From UBA967 sp044375555 (GTDB taxonomy: Bacteria; Verrucomicrobiota; Verrucomicrobiia; Chthoniobacterales; Terrimicrobiaceae), in the NCBI GenBank assembly GCA_044375555.1, contig JBILML010000005.1:1-64000 (forward strand): a DNA stretch of 64,000 nt, read 5' to 3'. The position numbers and the translations under genes are program-made. Positions 24,533 through 32,754 of this stretch are shown piece after piece; the first letter of the stretch is position 1, and each line of letters starts with the position of its first letter. A model generated the notes under the pieces. That model saw only the letters and a program-made list of their open reading frames with translations. It was not told where the DNA came from and did not search any database.

Positions 24533-25410
24533 TCGTGACCTCTCAAACCCCGCCCGCCCTGGCCCTCACCGTTCTAGATACGGCCGGCTACGAGCGCCTG
24601 CTCAAAAAACTCGCCCGCACCTTCGCGCTCTCGCTTCGCATCCTGCCCATCTCGATCCGCCCCGCCTTGTCCTTGGCTTACATGCTAGCCCGTGCTTCGG
24701 ACTCGATCGCGGATGCCGCCACCGCTCCCGCCTTCCAGCGCCTTGCTCTCCTCCGGGCCTTGCCGGATTCCTTTCCTGAAAAAAGCCCCGACCTCGGCCT
24801 GACAAGCGACGAGCGTGATTTGGTGGTGCGCTTGCCCGATCTCCTCAAAGCCCTCGACGCCATCCCCGACGCCGCCGAAATCAAGAGCGCCTGGCGAGTC
24901 ATCCTCCGCGGTCAAATTTTCGATCTCGAGCGCTTCGAGCCATCTGCCGATGGCGAGTCGCCAAAACCTCTCTCTCCCGACGAACTCATTGATTACACCC
25001 AACTCGTCGCCGGCAGCGTGGGGGAATTCTGGACGCGCCTGAGCTTCCGTCACATTCCCGACTACGCCGCCAAACCGCTCGACGAAATGCTCGCGCTAGC
25101 CAAGACATTCGGCCAAGGCCTGCAAATGGTGAACATCCTCCGCGACCGCCGACACGATGCCGACTCGGGCCGTGTTTACATTCCCGACGAACGCTTTTAT
25201 CCCGAAATGCAACGAGCTTCCGAACTCCTCGAAGCTGGTCAGGAATACGCCTCCGCCGTGAAGGCCCGCGCCCTCCGTGCCGCCTGCAAACTCCCGCTCG
25301 ACCTCGCCCGCCAAACTCTCGCCCTCGTCGCCGAGCACCCCCTCGGCCTGCGTGTGAAAGTCCCCCGCTACAAGGTCTGGATCGCCTTCGCCAAATCGTT
25401 CCTCAATTAG
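24523..25410 (+). CDS. Squalene/phytoene synthase-like protein
   Basis: A 295-residue protein with the all-helical isoprenoid synthase fold. Both aspartate-rich motifs that bind the diphosphate-magnesium clusters are intact: ARASDSIAD (DxxxD) near residue 60 and NILRDRRHDADSGRVYIP near residue 205. Such enzymes condense two prenyl diphosphates head to head (squalene, phytoene or related). The product cannot be told. No desaturase or cyclase gene is nearby. The first in-frame start is TTG; TTG at 24529 or GTG at 24535 are alternatives. It overlaps the alpha-E gene, implying co-translation. Confidence 0.88.
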   Translation: MSLIVTSQTPPALALTVLDTAGYERLLKKLARTFALSLRILPISIRPALSLAYMLARASDSIADAATAPAFQRLALLRALPDSFPEKSPDLGLTSDERDLVVRLPDLLKALDAIPDAAEIKSAWRVILRGQIFDLERFEPSADGESPKPLSPDELIDYTQLVAGSVGEFWTRLSFRHIPDYAAKPLDEMLALAKTFGQGLQMVNILRDRRHDADSGRVYIPDERFYPEMQRASELLEAGQEYASAVKARALRAACKLPLDLARQTLALVAEHPLGLRVKVPRYKVWIAFAKSFLN

Positions 25411-25477
25411 CCCCCAAAAATGCCCGCGCTTTCGCATGGAAATTTTCCCGAAGAGTCCTAGTGTGCCCGCCACTTTC

Positions 25478-27421
25478 ATGAACCCGCCTTCATTCTCCAT
25501 TCAGGACGCCGCCGATCTCTACAGCATAGAACGCTGGGGTGGGGGGTATTTCGCCATCAATGAATCCGGCCATGTCGTCGTCCATCCCAAGCGCAACGGC
25601 GAGACGATCGATCTCATGGAAGTCGTCGCCCAAGCCCGCGCGCACAACCTTGCCTTTCCGCTGGTGGTGCGCTTCCACGACCTCCTGCGCGACCGCGTGG
25701 AGACGATCAACAAGGCATTCGCCGGCGCAATATCGGAGGCGAATTACACCGCGCCCTATCGCGGCGTGTTCCCGATCAAGGTCAACCAACTCCGCGAAGT
25801 CGTGGAGGAAATTCTCGACGCCGGCCAGCCCTGGCACTTCGGCATCGAGGCAGGCAGCAAGCCCGAACTCCTCGCTGCGCTCTCGGTCCACACCGATCCC
25901 GAAAGCCTCGTGATCTGCAACGGCTACAAAGACACGAGCTTCATCCGCAGCGCGCTGCTCGGCCGTAAGCTCGGAAAAAAAGTCATCCTCGTTGTCGAAA
26001 AGCTCGAGGAGTTGGCCCACATCCTCCGCGTGTCGCAGGACATGAAAACCGAGCCGATGATCGGCCTGCGCGTTCGACTGCTCTCTAAAGGCGCAGGCAA
26101 ATGGGCCACCAGCGGCGGTGAGAATGCCAAGTTTGGTCTCTCGACCGCCGACCTCGTCGAGGCCAGCGACATGCTCCACGCCGCCGGGCTCGCTCATTGC
26201 CTCAAGCTCGTCCACTTCCATGTCGGCTCGCAGGTTCCCGACATCGGCACGATCAAGCGCGCCGTCCGCGAAGCCGCCCGCTTCTACGCGAAACTTTCGA
26301 AGATGGGCCACGAACTCGGCTACCTCGATGTCGGCGGCGGCCTCGGCGTGGACTACGACGGCTCGCGCACCACATTCGATAGCTCGATGAATTATTCGAT
26401 GGACGAATATGTGCGCGACATCGTCTACACCGTGAAAGAGGTCTGCGACTCCGAGTCCGTCCCTCATCCCGTCCTGGTCAGCGAAAGCGGCCGCGCCATT
26501 GTCGCCCAGCACTCCGTGTTGATCGTCGAGGCCTTCGGCGCGATCGAAAAAGCCAGCCACATCGAGATTCCTCCCACGCCCGCCCCTGACGGCCAACCGA
26601 ACCTCCTCGTCGACATCCTGGAAATCCAAGCTGGTCTCTCCATGGATCGCCGCCTCGAGAATTTCCACGACGCCCAGGAAATCCGCGAGCGCGCCCAGTC
26701 GATGTTCGACCTCGGCCTGCTCGACCTCCGCACCAAGGCAGGCATTGAGACCGTCTATTGGCAGATCGCTACGCGCACCGTGGAGCTTTTTGACAAATCC
26801 GAGCCCCTTCCCGAAGAGGTTCAGGAAATCCAAAACGCCCTCGGCGATCAATACCTCTGCAACTTCTCGGTTTTCCAATCCCTCCTCGACCACTGGGCGC
26901 TCGGCCAGCTTTTCCCCGTGATGCCGATCCAGCGCCTCAACGAAGCGCCGGACCGCAACGCCACGCTCGTGGATATCACCTGCGACTCCGACGGCAAGGT
27001 CGCGAAGTTTATCGACATCCAGGATGTGAAGGAAACCCTCCCGCTCCACCGCTGGAAGTCCGGCGAGCCTTACTATATCGGCTTCTTCCTCGCGGGCGCC
27101 TATCAGGACATCATGGGCGATCTCCACAACCTCTTCGGCCGCGTGAACGAGATGCACATCTACCTCGATGAGGACGAGGACAGCGGCTACTACATCGAGG
27201 AAATCCTCCCCGGCAGCACGATCGGCCAAGTCCTCAGCCTCACCCAGTGGGATGTGAACGAACTCGCGCGCCGCATGAAGGCCCAGACCGACGCCGCGAT
27301 CAAATCCGACCGCCTGAAGCCAAACGAGGCCATGCGGCTGCTTGACGACTACGAGAAAAGTCTCACGCTTTACACCTACTTGAACTTCGACGACCAACAC
27401 GCCAAGCCGCCCACCGCCTAA
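25478..27421 (+). CDS. speA: Biosynthetic arginine decarboxylase
   Basis: A PLP-dependent, SpeA-type (fold III) decarboxylase forming agmatine, the first step of the arginine route to polyamines. It has about 647 residues. Key features are the PLP lysine in GVFPIKVNQLREVV, the FHVGSQVPD segment, the DVGGGLGVDYDGS phosphate-binding loop, and VSESGRAIVAQHS. The long C-terminal region resembles other bacterial SpeA proteins. The ATG at MNPPSFSIQDAADLYSI fits family starts; an ATG 14 codons upstream (25436) is possible. The stop overlaps the gcvT ATG by one base (TAATG). Confidence 0.95.
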   Translation: MNPPSFSIQDAADLYSIERWGGGYFAINESGHVVVHPKRNGETIDLMEVVAQARAHNLAFPLVVRFHDLLRDRVETINKAFAGAISEANYTAPYRGVFPIKVNQLREVVEEILDAGQPWHFGIEAGSKPELLAALSVHTDPESLVICNGYKDTSFIRSALLGRKLGKKVILVVEKLEELAHILRVSQDMKTEPMIGLRVRLLSKGAGKWATSGGENAKFGLSTADLVEASDMLHAAGLAHCLKLVHFHVGSQVPDIGTIKRAVREAARFYAKLSKMGHELGYLDVGGGLGVDYDGSRTTFDSSMNYSMDEYVRDIVYTVKEVCDSESVPHPVLVSESGRAIVAQHSVLIVEAFGAIEKASHIEIPPTPAPDGQPNLLVDILEIQAGLSMDRRLENFHDAQEIRERAQSMFDLGLLDLRTKAGIETVYWQIATRTVELFDKSEPLPEEVQEIQNALGDQYLCNFSVFQSLLDHWALGQLFPVMPIQRLNEAPDRNATLVDITCDSDGKVAKFIDIQDVKETLPLHRWKSGEPYYIGFFLAGAYQDIMGDLHNLFGRVNEMHIYLDEDEDSGYYIEEILPGSTIGQVLSLTQWDVNELARRMKAQTDAAIKSDRLKPNEAMRLLDDYEKSLTLYTYLNFDDQHAKPPTA

Positions 27422-28572
27422 TGCGCACACCACTTCACGACCAACACCTCGCTGCCGGCGGCCGCATTGTCGAATTCGCCGGATGGGAAATGCCGGTTCA
27501 ATACACCGGAATCCTCCAAGAGCACAAAGCCGTGCGCGAATCCTGCGGCGTGTTCGACATCTCGCACATGGGCGAGTTTTTCGTCGAAGGCCACGGCGCC
27601 ACGGCTTGGCTCGACTCGCTCCTCACGAACAACCTCGCATCTGTCCCCGTCGGCCAGGCCCAATACACGCTGCTCCTCAACGAAAGCGGCGGCGTGATCG
27701 ATGACCTCATCGCCTACCGCCTCGCGGAGGAAAAATACCTTCTCATCGTCAACGCCGCGAAGATCGACGAGGACGCCGCCTGGTTGAAAAAACACGCCGC
27801 GCCAGGCGTGACATTCACCGACCGCAGTCCCGAATTCGCCGCCCTCGCGATCCAAGGCCCGAAAGCCGCCGAGGTTTTCGAAAAACTCTTCCAACGCCCC
27901 ATGCCCGCCGAGCGCAACCGGGTCCTCGAAATCACAGAACGCCCAGGAGGGACCTGCTTGTCAGGTCCGCAGCGGCTCCCGCAAACACACCAGCCCGGCT
28001 CTGACAAGCAGAGCCCTCCTCGCCGCGCGCCAAGCTTCACCGCCACCACCGGCTACACCGGCGAAAATGGGTTCGAGTGGATCATGCCAGCCTCCGAAGC
28101 CGCCGCCGCCTGGCAAGCCGCTCTGGCAGCCGGTGCCACGCCCTGTGGCTTGGGAGCCCGCGACACGCTCCGCCTCGAAATGTGCTACCCGCTCAACGGC
28201 TCAGACCTCTCACCCGACCGCACCCCGCTCGAGGCCGGACTCGGATTTTTCTGCGATCTCAAAAAACCCGCCTTCCTCGGTCGCGACGCACTCCTTGCGC
28301 AGAAGCAACATTCCGTCCTTCCCCACAAACTCTGCGCCCTGCGCGTCACCGACAAATCCCCGCCGATCCGCTCGCACTACCGCGTGTTCGTGAACGGCGA
28401 GCCTGTCACCGAGACCACCAGCGGCGCTCTCTCGCCGAGCCTCGGCTACGGCATCGCCCTCGCCTACCTGCCGCCCGCCTACTGCGATCTCGGCCAGGAA
28501 GTCCAAATCGAAGTCCGCGACCGCCGCTTCCGCGCCGAAATCGTCAAAAAACCTTTCCTCAAAAAACCATGA
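27421..28572 (+). CDS. gcvT: Glycine cleavage system T protein (aminomethyltransferase)
   Basis: GcvT transfers the methylene unit from the H protein's aminomethyl-lipoyl arm to tetrahydrofolate, releasing ammonia. The 383-residue product shows FAGWEMPVQYTGI, GVFDISHMGEF, TGYTGENGFEW, LGARDTLRLEMCYPLNG and a C-terminal barrel. At about residues 175-200 a palindromic repeat is translated in frame as a Pro/Ser/Gln-rich insertion just before TGYTGENG. The frame is kept, so the protein may still work with an added surface loop. It overlaps speA by one base and gcvH by four. Confidence 0.95.
   Translation: MRTPLHDQHLAAGGRIVEFAGWEMPVQYTGILQEHKAVRESCGVFDISHMGEFFVEGHGATAWLDSLLTNNLASVPVGQAQYTLLLNESGGVIDDLIAYRLAEEKYLLIVNAAKIDEDAAWLKKHAAPGVTFTDRSPEFAALAIQGPKAAEVFEKLFQRPMPAERNRVLEITERPGGTCLSGPQRLPQTHQPGSDKQSPPRRAPSFTATTGYTGENGFEWIMPASEAAAAWQAALAAGATPCGLGARDTLRLEMCYPLNGSDLSPDRTPLEAGLGFFCDLKKPAFLGRDALLAQKQHSVLPHKLCALRVTDKSPPIRSHYRVFVNGEPVTETTSGALSPSLGYGIALAYLPPAYCDLGQEVQIEVRDRRFRAEIVKKPFLKKP
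27945..28020. repeat. Double-hairpin palindromic repeat inside gcvT
   Basis: Two short hairpins lie in inverted orientation. The first is GGACCTG-CTTGT-CAGGTCC (about 27950-27968) and the second is GGCTCTG-ACAAG-CAGAGCC. The outer ends AGGAGGG and CCCTCCT also pair, so the 76 bases are a near-perfect long inverted repeat of two REP-like units. It keeps the gcvT frame open. No second copy was found in the window. Confidence 0.8.
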
Positions 28573-28949
28573 ATGTTCCTGAAAACCTCCGCTACGCCAC
28601 CAGTCACGAATGGATCCTCGTCGAGGGCGAAACCGGCACGATCGGCATCACCGACCATGCCCAGGCTGAACTCACCGACATCGTCTTCGCCGAACCTCCG
28701 GCCATCGGAAAAACAGTGAAAGCCGGCGATATCGCCGCCGTCGTCGAATCCGTCAAAGCCGCGAGCGACATCTACTCGCCCATCAGCGGCGAGGTCGTGG
28801 AACGCAACGAAGCGATCGAAGCCGACCCCTCGCTCCTTAACACCGATCCCTTCGGTGCCGGCTGGATTTTCAAAATCCGCCTCGCCAACCCCGCCGACCT
28901 CGAGTCCCTCCAAGACGCCGCCGCCTACCGCGCCCAAATCGGAGGATAA
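28569..28949 (+). CDS. gcvH: Glycine cleavage system H protein
   Basis: The lipoyl carrier of the glycine cleavage system, 126 residues. It has YATSHEWILVEG at the start, AQAELTDIVFAE and the lipoylation site VVESVKAASDIYSPISGEV, and ends with GAGWIFKIRL. It starts within the gcvT stop (ATGA). gcvP follows 175 bases later, so this is a gcvTH-gcvP locus on one strand. Confidence 0.97.
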   Translation: MNVPENLRYATSHEWILVEGETGTIGITDHAQAELTDIVFAEPPAIGKTVKAGDIAAVVESVKAASDIYSPISGEVVERNEAIEADPSLLNTDPFGAGWIFKIRLANPADLESLQDAAAYRAQIGG

Positions 28950-29124
28950 AGTCCAGCAATCGTAAGTTCGGATTCGGGGGATGCACTGGGATTGCAAAAA
29001 TCTCTCCCTCTGTGCTCTCTGTGTCCTCTGTGGTCAATCCTGCTGGATTCGGGATCAAACTGCCCTGATTTTTTGCATTTTTCTTCGCCATGAGTGATCC
29101 GTCGCGCGTAATTTTACCTACGAC
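28950..29124. repeat. gcvH-gcvP spacer with CACAGAG-type repeat
   Basis: The spacer holds CTCTGTGCTCTCTGTGTCCTCTGTGGTC (about 29009-29036), which matches in inverse the repeat near 110-200. No terminator or glycine-riboswitch-like fold is recognisable. gcvP may have its own promoter here. Confidence 0.5.
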
Positions 29125-31905
29125 ATGACCGCATTTGCCCACCGCCATATCGGCCCCGACTCCAAGGAAATCGAAACCATGTGCGCCGCTGTTGGCGTGC
29201 CGTCCATCGACGCCTTGATCGACGAAACCGTTCCCGCTTCGATCCGGCTTAAAAACGACCTGAAGCTCCCCGCCGCGCGCTCCGAGGAAAAGGCCCTTGC
29301 CGACCTCCGTGCGATCATGTCGGAGAACAAAATCGCCGCGAACCACCTTGGCATGGGCATCCACGGCACGCACACGCCCGCCGTCATTCGCCGCAACATT
29401 CTCGAAAATCCCGGCTGGTATACCGCCTACACGCCCTATCAGGCCGAGATCGCGCAAGGCCGTCTCGAGGCGCTTTTGAATTTCCAGACGATGGTTTGCG
29501 ACCTCACCGGGATGCAGATTTCCAACGCCTCCCTGCTCGACGAGTCCACCGCTGCCGCCGAGGCGATGACGCTTTGTCACGACATCAAGGGCGGCGATGC
29601 GATTTTCGTCGCCGACCATGTCCATCCACAAACCCTCGCTGTTCTTCAAACCCGCGCCGAGCCGCTTGGGATCAAGGTTCTCACCGGCCCTGCCGAAAAC
29701 CTCCCCGCCGAACCTGTCTTTGCGGCCCTCTTTCAATATCCAGCCACCGACGGCTCGATTGGCGACTTGGAAAAACTCGTCGCCGGTGCCCACGCGGTCG
29801 GCGCCCTCGCCATTGTTTCCGCCGACCTCCTGGCGCTCACCCTCCTGAAGCCTCCCGGCGAATGCGGTGCCGATGTCGTGATCGGTTCGAGCCAGCGCTT
29901 TGGCGTCCCTCCCGGCTATGGTGGGCCCCACGCCGCCTTCCTCGCGATCCGCGATGAACACAAGCGCCGCCTCCCCGGCCGCCTTGTTGGAGTTTCGAAA
30001 GACGCCGCTGGCAATCCCGCCCTGCGCCTTACGCTCCAGACTCGCGAGCAACACATCCGCCGCGACAAGGCGACCAGCAACATCTGCACCGCCCAAGTTC
30101 TCCTTGCCGTCATGGCCTCGATGTATGCCGTTTATCATGGCGCCGAGGGACTCCGCTCCATCGCCGAGCGCATCCACCGACACGCCGCCAATCTCGCCGA
30201 GTCCCTCAAAAACGCCGGCCACAGCGTCCACCACGCCGCGTTTTTCGATACGATCAGCGTGACTCCAAAAAACGAGTCCGCCCCAGCCTTGGTCGCCCGC
30301 GCCGCTCAGGCCGGCATCAACCTCCGTCTCCTCAACCCGACAACGATCACCATCTCGCTCGACGAAACCACCGAAGATCTCGGCCCTTTGCTCGAGCTCT
30401 TCGGCGCGACGCTCGCGGAATCTCCCAAAAAAACTCCACGCCGCACCTCGCCCTTCCTCACCCACCCGGTCTTCAACACGCACCATACCGAGACCGAGAT
30501 GCTCCGATACATCCGCCGTTTGCAGGCGAAGGACCTCTCGCTCACGACCTCCATGATCCCGCTCGGTTCGTGCACGATGAAGCTCAACGCCACATCCGAG
30601 ATGCTCCCGGTCACTTGGGACACCGTCTCTTCGCTCCACCCCGCCGCGCCCGCCGACCAATCTCTCGGCTATCAAAAAATGGCGCGCCAGCTGGAGGAAT
30701 GGCTCGCCGAAATCACAGGTTTCGCCGCCGTTTCCCTTCAACCCAACGCCGGCTCGCAGGGTGAATACGCGGGCCTTCTCGCCATCCGTGCCTGGCATCG
30801 CTCTCGCGGCGATACCCAGCGGACCGATTGCCTCATCCCCGTTTCCGCGCACGGCACGAACCCCGCCAGCGCCGTCATGGCGGGAATGAAAGTCGTCCCC
30901 GTCGCCTGCGACCAATCCGGGAACGTCGACCTCGCCGACCTTCGCGCCAAAGCCGACGCCCATCGCGATACGCTCGCCGCGGTGATGGTCACCTATCCGT
31001 CCACGCACGGCGTCTTCGAGGAAGGCATCCGCGAAATCTGCGAGATCGTCCACGCCGCTGGCGGTCAGGTTTACATGGATGGCGCCAACATGAACGCCCA
31101 GGTCGGCCTCTGCCGTCCCGGCGATTTCGGAGCCGATGTCTGCCATCTCAATCTCCACAAAACTTTCTGCATTCCGCACGGCGGAGGTGGCCCTGGTGTC
31201 GGCCCCATCGGCGTGGCCAAGCACCTCGCGCCCTTCCTTCCCGGAGATCCGCTCGCCAACAACAGTGCCGTCGGCCCCGTGTCCCAATCGAACCTCGGCA
31301 GCGCGAGCATCCTCGTCATTTCCTGGATGTATATTGCGATGATGGGCCCCAGCGCCCTGCGCGACGCCACAGCCGTCTCGATCCTCAGCGCGAACTACAT
31401 CGCCACCCGTCTCGAAAAATGTTTCCCCATCCTCTATCGGGGAAAATCGAACCGCGTCGCCCACGAATGCATCCTCGATTTGCGCGAGTGGAAACAACGC
31501 GCCGGCATCGAGGTCGAGGATGTTGCGAAGCGTTTGATGGATTTTGGATTCCACGCCCCAACGATGAGCTGGCCGGTCGCCGGAACGCTCATGGTCGAAC
31601 CAACCGAGAGTGAATCCCTCGCCGAAATCGACCGCTTCTGCGACGCCATGATCACGATCCACAGCGAACTTCTCGCGGTCGAATCCGGTGCGCTCGACAA
31701 GACCAACAACCCGCTCAAAAACGCCCCGCACACCGCAGCGGCCGTGACCGCCGACGACTGGACGCGACCCTACCCGCGCTCGCAAGCCGCCTGGCCTGCC
31801 CCGTGGCTCCGTCAGCACAAATTCTGGCCCAGCGTCGCCCGCATCGACAATGTCCACGGCGACCGCCATGTCTTCTGCTCCTGCCCGCCGATGGTGGGTT
31901 CCTAA
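29125..31905 (+). CDS. gcvP: Glycine dehydrogenase (decarboxylating), P protein
   Basis: The PLP-dependent P protein decarboxylates glycine and loads the aminomethyl group on lipoyl-GcvH. It is a full-length single-chain form of 926 residues with both halves. The N terminus FAHRHIGPD, MGIHGTHTPAVIRRNILENP, and the PLP site HLNLHKTFCIPHGGGGPG (about 676-690) are typical. The C terminus ends in a WPARxW-like region. The start ATG matches the family. A fragment of a terC-like gene follows on the other strand. Confidence 0.97.
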   Translation: MTAFAHRHIGPDSKEIETMCAAVGVPSIDALIDETVPASIRLKNDLKLPAARSEEKALADLRAIMSENKIAANHLGMGIHGTHTPAVIRRNILENPGWYTAYTPYQAEIAQGRLEALLNFQTMVCDLTGMQISNASLLDESTAAAEAMTLCHDIKGGDAIFVADHVHPQTLAVLQTRAEPLGIKVLTGPAENLPAEPVFAALFQYPATDGSIGDLEKLVAGAHAVGALAIVSADLLALTLLKPPGECGADVVIGSSQRFGVPPGYGGPHAAFLAIRDEHKRRLPGRLVGVSKDAAGNPALRLTLQTREQHIRRDKATSNICTAQVLLAVMASMYAVYHGAEGLRSIAERIHRHAANLAESLKNAGHSVHHAAFFDTISVTPKNESAPALVARAAQAGINLRLLNPTTITISLDETTEDLGPLLELFGATLAESPKKTPRRTSPFLTHPVFNTHHTETEMLRYIRRLQAKDLSLTTSMIPLGSCTMKLNATSEMLPVTWDTVSSLHPAAPADQSLGYQKMARQLEEWLAEITGFAAVSLQPNAGSQGEYAGLLAIRAWHRSRGDTQRTDCLIPVSAHGTNPASAVMAGMKVVPVACDQSGNVDLADLRAKADAHRDTLAAVMVTYPSTHGVFEEGIREICEIVHAAGGQVYMDGANMNAQVGLCRPGDFGADVCHLNLHKTFCIPHGGGGPGVGPIGVAKHLAPFLPGDPLANNSAVGPVSQSNLGSASILVISWMYIAMMGPSALRDATAVSILSANYIATRLEKCFPILYRGKSNRVAHECILDLREWKQRAGIEVEDVAKRLMDFGFHAPTMSWPVAGTLMVEPTESESLAEIDRFCDAMITIHSELLAVESGALDKTNNPLKNAPHTAAAVTADDWTRPYPRSQAAWPAPWLRQHKFWPSVARIDNVHGDRHVFCSCPPMVGS

Positions 31906-31919
31906 TTCAGGAAATCACG

Positions 31920-31976
31920 AGAACGAACCAATATTCGGCGAAAGGGAATCAGCTCATCGCCGCACCGTGGGGGTAG
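31920..31976 (-). pseudogene. Probable remnant of a second terC gene
   Basis: On the minus strand ATG AGC TGA TTC CCT TTC GCC GAA TAT TGG parallels the first codons of the terC gene at 18.3 kb (about 26 of 36 bases equal). The 12 bases TGCGGCGATGAG around the start codon are identical, and a run of C (CACCCCCA / TACCCCCA) sits upstream in both. The third codon is a stop (TGA), and no further TerC similarity follows. It lies between gcvP and the ABC permease gene. The match is short, so a chance resemblance is possible. Confidence 0.4.
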
Positions 31977-31983
31977 TCTGAAT

Positions 31984-32754
31984 TCAATTCACGGATCCTG
32001 TTCCCCAGCGGCGGTGGAAAAACCGCTCCCAAGGGGAAAAGAGGATTCGGTCGGCGAGGAGTCCTATCACGATGATAATCGCCATGACGGCGACCACTTG
32101 ATCCATCGCGAGGAGTTCGCGGCCGTATTGGAGGAGTTGGCCAAGGCCAAAGCCGGTGAGGATGGTCACGAAAATTTCTGCGGCCATGAGCGATCGCCAT
32201 GCGAAAGCCCAGCCCTGTTTCATGCCTCCGACGAGGTATGGAAGCGAGGCGGGGAGGATGACTTTGACCCAAGTGTGGAGTCCGCTCGAGCCCATGGTGC
32301 GGGCCGCGCGGAGGTAAATCGGTGGCATGGCCCGGACGCCGTCGCTGGTGGCAATGATCACCGACCAGAGAGTTCCCATCACCACCACAAAAAGCATGGC
32401 GGCTTCAGATTGTCCGAACCACAGCAGGGCGAGCGGCACCCAGCACACGCTGGGGAGGGTTTGGACTCCCAGCGCGAGGAGCCCGAGGGTGTCCTGCATG
32501 ATCCGGGATCGCGCGGTGAGCAGGCCGAGGGGGACGCCAAAGAGCAGGCCAATTCCATAGCCGAGCAAGAGGCGTTTCATGGTCACAAGCGTGGCCGTCC
32601 ACAGGGTGCCATCCATGCCGGACTGCCACAGGTATTCAAAAACATTCAGCGGCGAGGGAAGCAGCACCGGCGAGTAGAGGCCGGAGCGCGATGCGACTTC
32701 CCAGGAGAGAAGAAGAACGAGGAAGAATGCGGTGGAAGAAATGGTGCGGATCAT
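31984..32754 (-). CDS. ABC transporter permease (SsuC/TauC-like)
   Basis: A 256-residue inner-membrane permease with about six helices and the EAA-type cytoplasmic loop AARTMGSSGLHTWVKVILPASLPYLVGG. It belongs to the nitrate/sulfonate/taurine importer group. The ATG overlaps the stop of the ATPase gene upstream (ATGA). With the ATPase and the binding protein it forms a complete three-gene importer. Substrate unknown. Confidence 0.9.
   Translation of the reverse strand: MIRTISSTAFFLVLLLSWEVASRSGLYSPVLLPSPLNVFEYLWQSGMDGTLWTATLVTMKRLLLGYGIGLLFGVPLGLLTARSRIMQDTLGLLALGVQTLPSVCWVPLALLWFGQSEAAMLFVVVMGTLWSVIIATSDGVRAMPPIYLRAARTMGSSGLHTWVKVILPASLPYLVGGMKQGWAFAWRSLMAAEIFVTILTGFGLGQLLQYGRELLAMDQVVAVMAIIIVIGLLADRILFSPWERFFHRRWGTGSVN

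Noticed and set aside
25490..27433. Long minus-strand frame (647 codons) antisense to speA
   Set aside because: Shadow of speA; Val/Gly/Asp-rich composition and no recognisable motif.
28950..29124. Glycine riboswitch before gcvP
   Set aside because: The spacer shows only the CACAGAG-type repeat; no tandem aptamer fold is seen.
28870..31869. Very long (about 1000 codon) minus-strand frame antisense to gcvP
   Set aside because: GC-rich coding DNA often leaves an open antisense frame. Its composition is low-complexity and it is covered by the well-supported gcvP.
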